A stretch of DNA of 64,000 bases from Rhizobium sp. AC27/96 (GTDB lineage: Bacteria > Pseudomonadota > Alphaproteobacteria > Rhizobiales > Rhizobiaceae). Below are positions 45,353-56,888 of the stretch, one piece after another; position 1 is the first letter of the stretch, and the number at the start of each line of letters is the position of its first letter. Position numbers and translations under genes: made by a program. The notes under the pieces are model-generated. The model searched no databases, was not told where the DNA came from, and saw only the letters and a program-made list of their open reading frames with translations. Where the stretch lies: positions 434,001 through 498,000 of the forward strand of contig NZ_LXKN01000018.1 in NCBI RefSeq assembly GCF_001692325.1, written 5' to 3'.

Positions 45353-46273
45353 TTATTTGGCTGTTGTCGCTTGGGACGGCGGCGTTACCTGGCTCACAAG
45401 CCAATCCTGAAAGAGCATGGCGATCTCGTTGGTCTGCTTCTTTTCCGGCATGACGACATAGTAGCTGTTCTCGGTCGGCATCGGCAGTTCGAACAGAGGC
45501 AGCAGCGCGCCTGTCTGCAATTCCTCTTCGATGAGATAGGTGGGCAGCAGCGCGACGCCGAGCCCGGAGATGGCAGCGGCGATGATCATTGAGAACTGAT
45601 CGAAGCGGGCGCCGGGATAGGCATGTTCCGTCGGCAATTTCTGCAGATCGAACCATTGCGCCCAGAGCTTCGGACGTGTTGTCAGGTGCAGCAGCGGAGC
45701 GAGCGATAGATCCTCCGGACCGCTGAGCTTCAATCGGCCGGCCAGTTGCCGACTGGCTACCGGCAGAACCGTCTCATTGCAGAGAAACGTGGCAACGGCG
45801 CCTGCCCAGGCCGGCAGGCCGTAATGAATGGCAAGGTCGAAATTATCCTCATCAAAACTGAAGGGCTTGGAGCGCGACTCCACCGTAACCGCGACGTCCC
45901 GATGCTCGTCAAGAAAATGGCCGAGCCGCGGCACGAGCCATCGCGTGCCGAAGGTCGGCAGGGTTGCCACCTTCAGCGACAGCTTCATCTGACCCGCGGC
46001 GACGGCGCCGATCATCAGGCGCTCCGAGCGCAGCAGCAGATCCTTGACCTCCGGCAAAAGCCGAAGCCCGGCTTCCGACAGGACGACACGTTGTCGCACG
46101 CGCTCAAAGAGCTTCAGCCCGGTCTGCTGCTCCAGCTCGCTGATCTGACGGCTGACGGCGCTCTGGGTCAGGTTCAGTTCTTCGGCCGCCCGCGAAAAGT
46201 TCTGATGCCGGGCGGCACATTCGAACGCCTGCAGATTGACGATGTCGGGGATGAGGCGTCTGCGCATGATCAT
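45353..46273 (-). CDS. LysR-family regulator, probable lysine-pathway activator
   Basis: 306 residues: N-terminal helix-turn-helix (FSRAAEELNLTQSAVSRQISELEQ, about 25-50) and a periplasmic-binding-like effector domain. It resembles the GcvA type. It is divergent from hglS with 105 bases between, the classical place for a LysR regulator of that operon. The second start at 46267 is equally possible. Confidence 0.85.
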   Translation of the reverse strand: MIMRRRLIPDIVNLQAFECAARHQNFSRAAEELNLTQSAVSRQISELEQQTGLKLFERVRQRVVLSEAGLRLLPEVKDLLLRSERLMIGAVAAGQMKLSLKVATLPTFGTRWLVPRLGHFLDEHRDVAVTVESRSKPFSFDEDNFDLAIHYGLPAWAGAVATFLCNETVLPVASRQLAGRLKLSGPEDLSLAPLLHLTTRPKLWAQWFDLQKLPTEHAYPGARFDQFSMIIAAAISGLGVALLPTYLIEEELQTGALLPLFELPMPTENSYYVVMPEKKQTNEIAMLFQDWLVSQVTPPSQATTAK

Positions 46274-46378
46274 TCCATTTCCGCATCAAGTTAGAATTTT
46301 CTCTCACAAGACTGGCGGTGGGACAAGAGATATCCTGCAATATAGGAATGATATAGCCTTTTCAGGAACCGACCGCCC

Positions 46379-47776
46379 ATGAAGTCTGATCACGTCTCCA
46401 CAAGCGATATTCGAAGCGCCTTTTCGGCCGCCATGTCCGCCATGTATCGCGAAGAAGTCCCCGCTTACGGCACGCTCATGGAGCTGGTGGGCCGCGTCAA
46501 CGATGCAACGCTCGCCGCCCAGCCGAAATTGAAGGAACGCCTGCAGGCAACCGACTATCTCGATCGCATTTCCGAGGAGCGGCACGGCGCGATCCGGCTC
46601 GGGACGCCGGCGGAGCTGGCAATGATGGCGCGCGTGTTCGCCGTCATGGGCATGTATCCCGTCGGTTATTACGATCTTTCAACGGCAGGTGTGCCCGTGC
46701 ATTCAACGGCATTCCGGCCCGTCGGAGACGCCCAGCTGAAGCGCAACCCGTTCCGTGTGTTCACCTCGCTGCTGCGCCTCGATCTGATTGCAGATCAAGA
46801 CCTGCGCGCGGCATCGGCTGAAATTCTTTCGAAGCGCCGGATCTTCACCGAAGACGCCATTTCGCTCACAGAAAAAGCCGAACGCGACGGCGGCTTGAAT
46901 ATGGCCGACGCCAGCCGTTTCGTCGACGAAGTGCTTGAGACTTTCCGCTGGCACGACGAAGCCAACGTCGATGCCGCAATGTACCATCGCCTCCATGATG
47001 CCCATCGCCTGATTGCAGATGTCGTTTCGTTCAAGGGCCCGCACATCAACCATCTGACGCCGCGCACGCTGGATATCGACCAGGTGCAGGCGCTGATGCC
47101 CGATTATGACATTGCGCCGAAGGCCATCGTCGAAGGCCCGCCGACACGCGCCTGCCCGATCCTCTTGCGCCAGACCTCCTTCAAGGCGCTGGAAGAGCCC
47201 GTATCCTTCCGCAATGCAGACGGCGTCTGGGAAACCGGGTCGCATACCGCCCGCTTCGGCGAGATCGAGCAGCGAGGCATTGCGCTCACCCCTAAAGGCC
47301 GCGCCCTTTACGACCGCTTGCTAGACCAGTCCCGCAAGATCGTGCGGCCCGCCGCCGACGGCTCGAATGCGCGCGAGTATGAGGCCGCGCTCGCGCAGAG
47401 CTTCGCCGAATTCCCCGATGATTGGGCAATGATCCGCGCCGAAGAGCTTGGCTATTTCGCCTATTCTCTGACGGCCAAGGGCAAGGCTGCGACCGTAAGG
47501 GGCGATGGCTCCCTAGAAACCCTGATCGAAGCAGGTTTTATCCAGTTCGATCCGATCGTCTATGAAGACTTCCTGCCCGTCAGTGCCGCAGGCATCTTCC
47601 AATCCAACCTCGGCGACAGCGCCCAGCAGGAATTCATCGCCAGCCCGAACCAGAAGCGGTTCGAAGCCGACCTTGGAATGAAGGTCGTGAACGAATTCGA
47701 CCATTATGCCGGCATCGAGCAGGCATCGATCGATGCGTGCCTGCGGGCACTATCCCAACAAGACGCGGCCGAGTGA
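46379..47776 (+). CDS. hglS: 2-oxoadipate dioxygenase/decarboxylase
   Basis: 465 residues of the former DUF1338 family (VOC-like, Fe(II)-dependent). Landmarks: VGYYDLSTAGVPVHSTAFRP, the metal His in KGPHINHLTPRTLD, and the region HTARFGEIEQRGIALTPKGR with a conserved Glu. The enzyme converts 2-oxoadipate to D-2-hydroxyglutarate with loss of CO2, the last dedicated step of bacterial lysine catabolism through aminoadipate. The next two genes supply the preceding steps, which strongly supports the call. Confidence 0.9.
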   Translation: MKSDHVSTSDIRSAFSAAMSAMYREEVPAYGTLMELVGRVNDATLAAQPKLKERLQATDYLDRISEERHGAIRLGTPAELAMMARVFAVMGMYPVGYYDLSTAGVPVHSTAFRPVGDAQLKRNPFRVFTSLLRLDLIADQDLRAASAEILSKRRIFTEDAISLTEKAERDGGLNMADASRFVDEVLETFRWHDEANVDAAMYHRLHDAHRLIADVVSFKGPHINHLTPRTLDIDQVQALMPDYDIAPKAIVEGPPTRACPILLRQTSFKALEEPVSFRNADGVWETGSHTARFGEIEQRGIALTPKGRALYDRLLDQSRKIVRPAADGSNAREYEAALAQSFAEFPDDWAMIRAEELGYFAYSLTAKGKAATVRGDGSLETLIEAGFIQFDPIVYEDFLPVSAAGIFQSNLGDSAQQEFIASPNQKRFEADLGMKVVNEFDHYAGIEQASIDACLRALSQQDAAE

Positions 47777-47836
47777 GATCGCGCGACCATAGAGGTCGCG
47801 CCGCAGGCCCGGATCAGAGACAAGTGGAGTTATGAG

Positions 47837-50610
<2,774 letters not shown>

Positions 50611-50711
50611 CCCAAGGAGAGTGTGGCACCCTCACGGGCAGCCACTAACTCAACCATGGAACCGCTTTCGCGCGAGATAGCTATGGGGTGACCATTTCCT
50701 GTGCCGGATGC

Positions 50712-51659
50712 CTAAGGCTGGAGCACGATTTTTCCGTGCGCATGTCCGCTCAGGCTAAGATCCATCGCCTCCTTCCAGCTTGCCAGCGGTAGTGCCAGAG
50801 CAAGCGGGATTGAGAATTCGCCGACAGCCGCGAGCTTGGCAAACTCCCCGATCACGTCATATCGTTGCGGTGTGTTTTCTGAAAACGTGTGGCGAATGCC
50901 CATTTTATCCGCCGCCGAGAAATCGCTAATGGTCAGAATACGCCTGGGATCACCACCAGCAATTTCCAGCAGGTCAGGAAGCCCGCCGTTGGCGGGGGCC
51001 GTATCAAGTATCAAATCGGGCGAGCCCTGTGCAATATCGCGAACTCGCTGGATCATCCCCTCCCCATAGCGCGTCACCTTTGCACCGAAGCCGCGGAGAC
51101 GCTCGCCGAATGTCTCTCCCGCAGTTGTGATGACCTTCGCGCCACGGATCAGGGCTATCTGTACCGCTGCAAAGCCGACCATCGTTCCGCCGCCATGCAC
51201 CAGCACGGTGTGCCCCTTTTCGACCCGAAGGCTTTCAATGCTTCGGAATGCGGTTTCAACGACGAGCGTTAGTGACGCGGCATGGATCATGTCGAGCCCC
51301 TCCGGAACCGGAGCCCAGTGATTGAGCACGGCGAAATCCGATGCGCCGGCGCTCGCACAACCTGCGAAATCGGCAGAGCCAAGCACAGCATCGCCTATCC
51401 TGACACCTGTAACGCCCTCGCCGACTGAATCGACAACCCCGGCGACATCCAGGCCAATGCCGCGAGGCATTTTTCCGGGAAACAGGCCACGACACAGCGC
51501 CCAGTCTGCCGGGTTGAGGCCGCAGGCGTGTACCTTTACCAGGATGCGGTCCTGGCCCGGCTCGGGAATAGTCACCCTCTCCAGAACCAGAACATCCTCA
51601 GGTTCCCCATAGTCATGAAACCGGATGCTGCGCATGTCTGAGGGCTTGGTATCGGTCAT
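50712..51659 (-). CDS. Zinc-independent quinone oxidoreductase-like MDR protein
   Basis: About 315 residues: GroES-like N-terminal half (CGLNPADWALCRGLFPG, GLDVAGVVDSVG) and Rossmann half (VLVHGGGTMVGFAAVQIA). No structural zinc cysteines. ATG 51659 gives a normal start; ATG 51677 is also in frame and the longer frame is spurious. It is divergent from a TetR gene across twin operators and probably reduces a quinone or electrophile that releases the repressor. Confidence 0.85.
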   Translation of the reverse strand: MTDTKPSDMRSIRFHDYGEPEDVLVLERVTIPEPGQDRILVKVHACGLNPADWALCRGLFPGKMPRGIGLDVAGVVDSVGEGVTGVRIGDAVLGSADFAGCASAGASDFAVLNHWAPVPEGLDMIHAASLTLVVETAFRSIESLRVEKGHTVLVHGGGTMVGFAAVQIALIRGAKVITTAGETFGERLRGFGAKVTRYGEGMIQRVRDIAQGSPDLILDTAPANGGLPDLLEIAGGDPRRILTISDFSAADKMGIRHTFSENTPQRYDVIGEFAKLAAVGEFSIPLALALPLASWKEAMDLSLSGHAHGKIVLQP

Positions 51660-51738
51660 ATCTGTTCTCGCTTTCATTCTTCTCAAGCAAAGATGATCGC
51701 AGTTCCTTGGTTGCAAACTTGCACGGCGCTGCGTAGTA

Positions 51739-51780
51739 TTGTCAGTGACTGACGATAAGCGTAAAGTCAGCCACTGACAA
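51739..51780. promoter_or_regulatory. Twin TetR operators in divergent promoter
   Basis: Two copies of GTCAG-NNN-CTGAC (51741-51753 and 51766-51778), 25 bases centre to centre, together form a larger inverted repeat with 15-base arms and one mismatch. They lie between the divergent oxidoreductase and TetR genes, close to both starts. Confidence 0.75.
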
Positions 51781-51792
51781 TAGGGAAAGTTG

Positions 51793-52404
51793 ATGCCGCG
51801 AAATCGTGAAGAGGTGCGTCGCCGTCTCATGGAAGCGGCTCTGGAACTATACCAGGAGCGCGGGTACGAGCAGACAACGGCTGCCGAAATTGCACAAAAG
51901 GCTGGCGTGACGGAGCGAACTTTTTTCCGGCACTTTCCGGACAAGCGGGAGATGTTCTTTCACGGGGAGACGGCGCTGGGCGAGATGCTAACCGCGGCGG
52001 TGCGTAACGCTCCGCGTGAACTCGGCCCCTGGGAAACCCTATTCAAAGCCTTTCGTTCGGCGGAAAAGCTCTTCATTGAAAACCGCCACATCTCCGAGCC
52101 GGGACGCCGGATTGTCGCTGCCAGCCCCGCTCTTCAGGAAAGACAGGCGGCGAAGGTCAATTCTCTGACGGAAGCGTTGGCTGCAGAATTACGCGAGCGC
52201 GGCGTGGCTGCCCGGCGCGCTTCACTGATTGCGAAAATCGGCATGGCAGTTCTTGCTCACGCCGTAGCCTCATGGCTCGATGGCGGCTCTCAAGAATTGG
52301 ACGATCACCTGATCCAGGCCTTTGAGGATGTAAGTGATCTCTCTGCCTTCAACGTGACGAGGTTCGCTGAAACTGCCGAACCGCAACTACGGGCTGATAG
52401 CTGA
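51793..52404 (+). CDS. TetR-family repressor
   Basis: 203 residues. N-terminal helix-turn-helix (TTAAEIAQKAGVTERTFFRHFPDK, about 29-52) and a helical ligand domain. ATG 51793 follows AGGGAAA. Its own operators lie directly upstream, so it should control both itself and the divergent oxidoreductase. Confidence 0.87.
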   Translation: MPRNREEVRRRLMEAALELYQERGYEQTTAAEIAQKAGVTERTFFRHFPDKREMFFHGETALGEMLTAAVRNAPRELGPWETLFKAFRSAEKLFIENRHISEPGRRIVAASPALQERQAAKVNSLTEALAAELRERGVAARRASLIAKIGMAVLAHAVASWLDGGSQELDDHLIQAFEDVSDLSAFNVTRFAETAEPQLRADS

Positions 52405-52526
52405 CGGCGCATTGGACCGCCGGAGTGATGTGTCAAAATGTGAAATCGCGGCTTTGAGCGATTCCACATTCGGATCAATGGCGGGCCTGTCAGCCCACCA
52501 TAATTTTAGCAAGTAAAAGCTTATAC

Positions 52527-53630
52527 TTATACGGCTTCTCTCATGCGAAGCTTCTCAAGGCTGTAGACCTGCCCGAAGCGATTGTTGAGGAAGTCGCCAA
52601 GGTCGATTTCTTCCTGGCAGACGAAGCCCTTGGTGGGAAGCTTGCCGTGGGAGAGCAGATCGAGAACTGTCGTGATGCCGGCAGCCGTGGTGATCTGGAT
52701 GGCGCTCATCTTCTTGCCGGCAACGATGCCCGCATAGACCTTGTTGGCATAGGTTTCCTGCATGTAACGGCCTTCGCGCCAGCCGCAGACGGTGACGAAG
52801 ACAACGACCACATCCTGCATTGTCGCAGGCAGGGCGTTTTCGAAGAGGTCCTTCAGCACATCGCGGCGGTTCTTGAGGTTCAGGTCGTTCAGGAGCGCCT
52901 TGATGATGGCCTGGTGACCGGGATAGCGGATGGTGCGGTAATTCATCGTGCGCACACGGCCGGCAAGCGTCTTGGCAAGCGTGCCGAGGCCGCCGGAGGT
53001 GTTGAACGCCTCATAGGTGACGCCATCGAGGGAGAATTCCTCGCGCTCTTCCATGGCTGGCACTGTCACGAGCTTGCCTTCGACGATCGCTTCGCACGGC
53101 TCGATATATTCGTTGATCAGGCCGTCCGTGCTCCAGGTCAGGTTATAGTTCAAGGCATTGGACGGATATTGCGGCAACGCGCCGACGCGCATGCGGACGC
53201 TGTCGAGGCTGTCGAAACGCTTGGCGAGATCGTTGGCGACAATCGAGATAAAGCCCGGCGCCAAGCCGCATTGCGGGATGAAAGAAGTTTTGGCCCCCTG
53301 GGCCAGTTCTTCGACCTTCTTCGTCGTGGCGACATCCTCGGTGAGGTCGAGATAGTGAACGCCCGCTTCGAGCGCGGCTTCGGCGACAAAGCCGGTGAGA
53401 TGGAAAGGAGCGGCCGACAGAACAGCGAACTTTCCGGTGAGAACAGCGACGAGCCCGGCGCGGTCGGCGATATCGACGGCTGCCGTGGAAATAGCAGGGT
53501 GGCGATCGATCTTGGCAAGCTGCTCGGGGCTGCGGTCGGCGACGACAACCCTGTAATCGCCCGTATCAGCCAGAATCAGCGCGATCGCTCCGCCGATCTT
53601 GCCTGCACCGATGACCACTATCTCTTTCAT
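52527..53630 (-). CDS. Lysine 6-dehydrogenase/saccharopine dehydrogenase-like oxidoreductase
   Basis: 367 residues. N-terminal Rossmann motif GAGKIGGAIA (about 8-17) with VVVADRS ending the second strand, then a domain resembling lysine 6-dehydrogenase of Geobacillus: APGFISIVANDLA, LNYNLTWSTDGLINEYIEPC, EAFNTSGGLGTL and YRTIRYPGHQ. It would oxidise L-lysine to aminoadipate semialdehyde, the substrate of AmaB. A lysine 6-dehydrogenase has been described in Agrobacterium. ATG 53630 follows AGGGGAT; 62 extra residues upstream are not supported. Divergent from an Lrp-type regulator. Confidence 0.72.
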   Translation of the reverse strand: MKEIVVIGAGKIGGAIALILADTGDYRVVVADRSPEQLAKIDRHPAISTAAVDIADRAGLVAVLTGKFAVLSAAPFHLTGFVAEAALEAGVHYLDLTEDVATTKKVEELAQGAKTSFIPQCGLAPGFISIVANDLAKRFDSLDSVRMRVGALPQYPSNALNYNLTWSTDGLINEYIEPCEAIVEGKLVTVPAMEEREEFSLDGVTYEAFNTSGGLGTLAKTLAGRVRTMNYRTIRYPGHQAIIKALLNDLNLKNRRDVLKDLFENALPATMQDVVVVFVTVCGWREGRYMQETYANKVYAGIVAGKKMSAIQITTAAGITTVLDLLSHGKLPTKGFVCQEEIDLGDFLNNRFGQVYSLEKLRMREAV

Positions 53631-53695
53631 ATAAATCCCCTGCATTTCATTGATAAGATTTTTATAAGTGTAGGCAGGGATTGGACGATTCATAG

Positions 53696-53717
53696 CGACA
53701 TAAAGCGCTTTTCGTCG
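53696..53717. promoter_or_regulatory. Palindrome between lysine dehydrogenase and Lrp-type gene
   Basis: A 22-base near-palindrome centred on AAAGCGCTTT (53702-53711) with outer CGAC/GTCG arms, in the 132-base divergent promoter region. Likely operator of the adjacent Lrp-type regulator. Confidence 0.5.
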
Positions 53718-53762
53718 TATAAAAATAAGCAAAATGACACTATATTTTTGCAAAATGCAGGA

Positions 53763-54200
53763 ATGACGATGCAGGTAACGGAAAAAGATCGGGAATTGCT
53801 GGCATTGCTCGGCCAAAATGCCCGCATGCCGGTGGCGACACTCGCCAAAAGGCTGTCGCTATCGCGCACAACGGTGCAGGCCCGGCTCGAACGGCTTGAG
53901 AGAGAAGGCGTGATCGCCGGCTATGGGGTGCGGCTGTCGGAAACCTATCTCTCCGGCCTCATCCGCGCCCATGTTCTGATTACCATCGCGCCGAAAGCAC
54001 TCTCGGCCGTGACGGCGTCGCTGGATGCGATCCATGAGGTAACGACGCTGCATTCCGTCAGCGGTTCCTTCGACCTGATCGCCATCGTAGCCGCACCGTC
54101 GATTTCCGAGCTGGATCAGTTGATCGACGAAATCGGCAAGATCGACGGTGTCGAACGCACGCTATCGTCCATCGTCCTTTCGACGCGGATCTCGCGCTGA
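53763..54200 (+). CDS. Lrp/AsnC-family regulator
   Basis: About 145 residues: helix-turn-helix (MPVATLAKRLSLSRTTVQARLERLEREGVI, about 20-50) and an RAM ligand-binding domain (VTTLHSVSGSFDLIAIVAAP). ATG 53763 or 53769. The long open frame to its left is the shadow of the dehydrogenase. Lrp-type regulators often sense amino acids, so lysine control of the divergent gene is a reasonable inference. Confidence 0.87.
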   Translation: MTMQVTEKDRELLALLGQNARMPVATLAKRLSLSRTTVQARLERLEREGVIAGYGVRLSETYLSGLIRAHVLITIAPKALSAVTASLDAIHEVTTLHSVSGSFDLIAIVAAPSISELDQLIDEIGKIDGVERTLSSIVLSTRISR

Positions 54201-54219
54201 ACTCACGGCGCCCGGGGGC

Positions 54220-55038
54220 TTAGGATACAGGCTCTATATCCGGGCTGGCGGAAAGGACGGCCTCCTTCAAGGCGCGCGAATAGGGATGCTGCGGATTGTC
54301 GAGCACAGCACGCGCACCGCCTTCCTCGACGATCTCGCCCTTCTTCATGATGATGATGCGATCGCTGATGTAATAGGCGGTCGCCAGATCATGGGTGATG
54401 TAGATGATGGACAAGCCGAGGTCCCTCTTCAGCTGGCTGAAGAGATTGACGATGGCCATCCTCAGCGAGGCATCGACCATGGAGACGGGCTCGTCGGCGA
54501 CCAGCAGCCTCGGTTGCGGGATCAGCGCGCGTGCAATGGCGGTGCGCTGCAGCTGACCGCCCGACAATTCATGCGGAAACCGGCCTTTCACTTCGGCAAG
54601 CGTCAGGCCGATATGGACAAGCGCCTTATCGGCCATGCGTTCGATATCGGCCTGGCTTGGCCTGACACCGTCAGGTGAAAAATTTCGCGCTGTTTCAAAA
54701 AGATAGCGATCGACCTTCTTGAGCGGATTGAACGCCTCGAACGGGTTTTGAAGGACTGGTTGCACCTCACGCATGAAGGCGCGCCGCTCAGCCTTCCCAT
54801 GAACGGCAACGGGCCGGCCGCGAAAATTCAGGCTACCCGATGTCGGCGGCGTCTGGCCGAGGATCATCGCAGCAATGGTCGATTTGCCCGAACCGGATTC
54901 GCCGACGATGGAGAGGATTTCCGGCTCCTCCCCGAGCCTCAGGCTGACATCCCGGACAGCCGTGACATGTCGGCGGCTCAGCATACCGCCCTGGCGGTAG
55001 AGCTTGGTAACATGCGAAAGGGAAAGCAGGTCGCTCAA
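54220..55038 (-). CDS. Peptide/oligosaccharide ABC importer ATPase (DppF-like)
   Basis: About 272 residues. GESGSGKST, LSGGQLQR, LLVADEPVSMVDAS and ITHD. The real start is probably TTG 55038, which overlaps the stop of the companion ATPase (TTGA) and has CAGGAG seven bases before it; the frame reaches 55158 but that part overlaps the companion gene. The last gene of the transport operon. Confidence 0.85.
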   Translation of the reverse strand: MSDLLSLSHVTKLYRQGGMLSRRHVTAVRDVSLRLGEEPEILSIVGESGSGKSTIAAMILGQTPPTSGSLNFRGRPVAVHGKAERRAFMREVQPVLQNPFEAFNPLKKVDRYLFETARNFSPDGVRPSQADIERMADKALVHIGLTLAEVKGRFPHELSGGQLQRTAIARALIPQPRLLVADEPVSMVDASLRMAIVNLFSQLKRDLGLSIIYITHDLATAYYISDRIIIMKKGEIVEEGGARAVLDNPQHPYSRALKEAVLSASPDIEPVS

Positions 55039-56024
55039 ATCTGTGCTCCTGTCACGGCAAAACAGGCGACGCGACGATCCTGCTCGACCGTCACCATCGG
55101 CGGCGCTTCGCGGCTGCAGATATCCATGCGCTTCGGACAGCGCGGGTGAAACCGGCACCCTTCCGGCGGCATGGCGAGATTGGGCGGCCTGCCCTCAAGC
55201 GAAGGCCGGGTGGAGAGATCGCCTATGCGCGGCAGGCTCGCCACCAGATGCTGCGTATAGGGGTGCAACGGCATGTGAAAAAGCTTGCGCGTTGGCGCCT
55301 CCTCGACCAAACGCCCGGCATAGACGATGCCGATGCGATCGGAGACGGCGGCGTGCACGCCCATGTCATGGGTGACGAACAGAAAGGAGGAACCCATCTC
55401 GCGCTGGATCTCGCGGATCATCTGCAGGACATCGCGCTGAACGATGACATCGAGCGCGGTCGTCGGCTCATCGGCGATGATGAATTCCGGCGTCAGGATA
55501 GTGGCGAGCGCAATCGTCATGCGCTGCCGCATGCCGCCGGACAATTCATGCGGATAGGCGTCGAGGAGGCCGGCGTCGAGTTTCAGGCGCTGCAGATGGG
55601 CTGCAACCCGATCGAAGAAAGCCCCGCGATCGACCTTCATGTGGCGAAAGGCAAAATCCGTGAACGAGTGGCGAATGCGCCGGACAGGATTGAGCACGTT
55701 CATCGAGCCCTGCATGATATAGGAGAGATGCCGCCACCGAAGCGCCGCCCGCTGTTCCGGTGTCATGGCGTAGATATCCTGCGTGGCGCCGTTGAATTGA
55801 AATTTGACCGAGCCCGAAACCACCCGAAGCGGCGGCCGGATGGCGCCGGCAATGGTCTTGATCAATGTCGTCTTGCCGCTGCTCGATTCGCCGGCGACGC
55901 CGTAGATCTCGCCGCGACCGATCCTCAGACTGACATCGTCCACGGCGCGCACCTCGCGATCGACGCCATAAAGGAAGGCCCGGTAATATGCCTTGAGGTT
56001 GTTGACCTCGACCACAGCCTCCAT
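55035..56024 (-). CDS. Peptide/oligosaccharide ABC importer ATPase (DppD-like)
   Basis: 329 residues: [33 protein letters not shown], then the C-terminal oligopeptide-transport extension with a CRFHPRCPKRMDIC cysteine motif that may hold an iron-sulfur cluster in this family. Two bases separate it from the permease upstream. Confidence 0.88.
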   Translation of the reverse strand: MEAVVEVNNLKAYYRAFLYGVDREVRAVDDVSLRIGRGEIYGVAGESSSGKTTLIKTIAGAIRPPLRVVSGSVKFQFNGATQDIYAMTPEQRAALRWRHLSYIMQGSMNVLNPVRRIRHSFTDFAFRHMKVDRGAFFDRVAAHLQRLKLDAGLLDAYPHELSGGMRQRMTIALATILTPEFIIADEPTTALDVIVQRDVLQMIREIQREMGSSFLFVTHDMGVHAAVSDRIGIVYAGRLVEEAPTRKLFHMPLHPYTQHLVASLPRIGDLSTRPSLEGRPPNLAMPPEGCRFHPRCPKRMDICSREAPPMVTVEQDRRVACFAVTGAQI

Positions 56025-56026
56025 TC

Positions 56027-56884
56027 CTAGCCCCCCATTCGGTTCAAACGACTGCGCGGATCATTGTATTCGTTCATGGACATCGACAGCAGGAAGAGCG
56101 CCATGAACAGCACGACGATGGCGGCGACCGGTGCGGCCACCCACCACCAGGTGCCGGCGATCAGCGCCGAATGCGCATTCGCCCAATAGATCATCATGCC
56201 CATGGTCGGCGTCTCGATATCGGTGAAGCCGAGCACCGAGAGCGTGATCTCCATGCCGATCGACCAGATCATGTTGTTCATGGTCGTCGCAAAGACGATC
56301 GGCAGGACATAGGGCAGATGCTCCTGGACGAGGATCTTGGACATGCTCATGCCGGAATAGACGCTCTGTGTGGTAAAGGGCCGCGTCTTCAGGCTGATCG
56401 CCACCGAGCGGATCAGACGCGCATCATAGGACCAGCCAAGCGAGGCCATGACGATGATGAGCACCGTCCAGGTCATCCCGTCCTTCAGCACGAAATAGAA
56501 TAGGATCAGCAGCGGAAACTGCGGGATGACCATGATGCTGTCATTGATCGCCATCAGCACCCGATCGACGACGCCGCCGGCATAGCCCGCAACCAGTCCC
56601 ACCACCAGCGAGATGATGCGTGAGAGGAAGGCGACACCGATACCGAAGTAGAGTGTATTTCGGAGCGCCGTCGTGAGCTGCCAGAAAACGTCCTGGCCAC
56701 GAGAGGTCGTGCCCAGCCAATATTGCCCATCTGGCGGCATGTCCGGGGGCAGCAGATAGATATCCGATGGGCCATAGGGCGAGAAGTAGGACAGGACCAC
56801 CAGCCCGACGATCACGGCGAGCAGCAGGAGACCGAAGAGGAATTCGGTATTCTGGCGGGCAAGGTCGCGAACGATCGTCAACAT
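56027..56884 (-). CDS. Peptide/oligosaccharide ABC permease (DppC-like)
   Basis: 285 residues, about six membrane helices. The N-terminal helix and the loop TTSRGQDVFWQLTTALRNTL are typical of DppC/OppC proteins. It lies four bases after the first permease gene. Pairs with the DppB-like protein to form the channel. Confidence 0.88.
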   Translation of the reverse strand: MLTIVRDLARQNTEFLFGLLLLAVIVGLVVLSYFSPYGPSDIYLLPPDMPPDGQYWLGTTSRGQDVFWQLTTALRNTLYFGIGVAFLSRIISLVVGLVAGYAGGVVDRVLMAINDSIMVIPQFPLLILFYFVLKDGMTWTVLIIVMASLGWSYDARLIRSVAISLKTRPFTTQSVYSGMSMSKILVQEHLPYVLPIVFATTMNNMIWSIGMEITLSVLGFTDIETPTMGMMIYWANAHSALIAGTWWWVAAPVAAIVVLFMALFLLSMSMNEYNDPRSRLNRMGG

Positions 56885-56888
56885 GGCC

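Noticed and set aside
52647..53762. Long N-terminal extension of the Lrp-type gene
   Set aside because: The open frame runs antisense through the lysine dehydrogenase; a normal Lrp protein begins at 53763.
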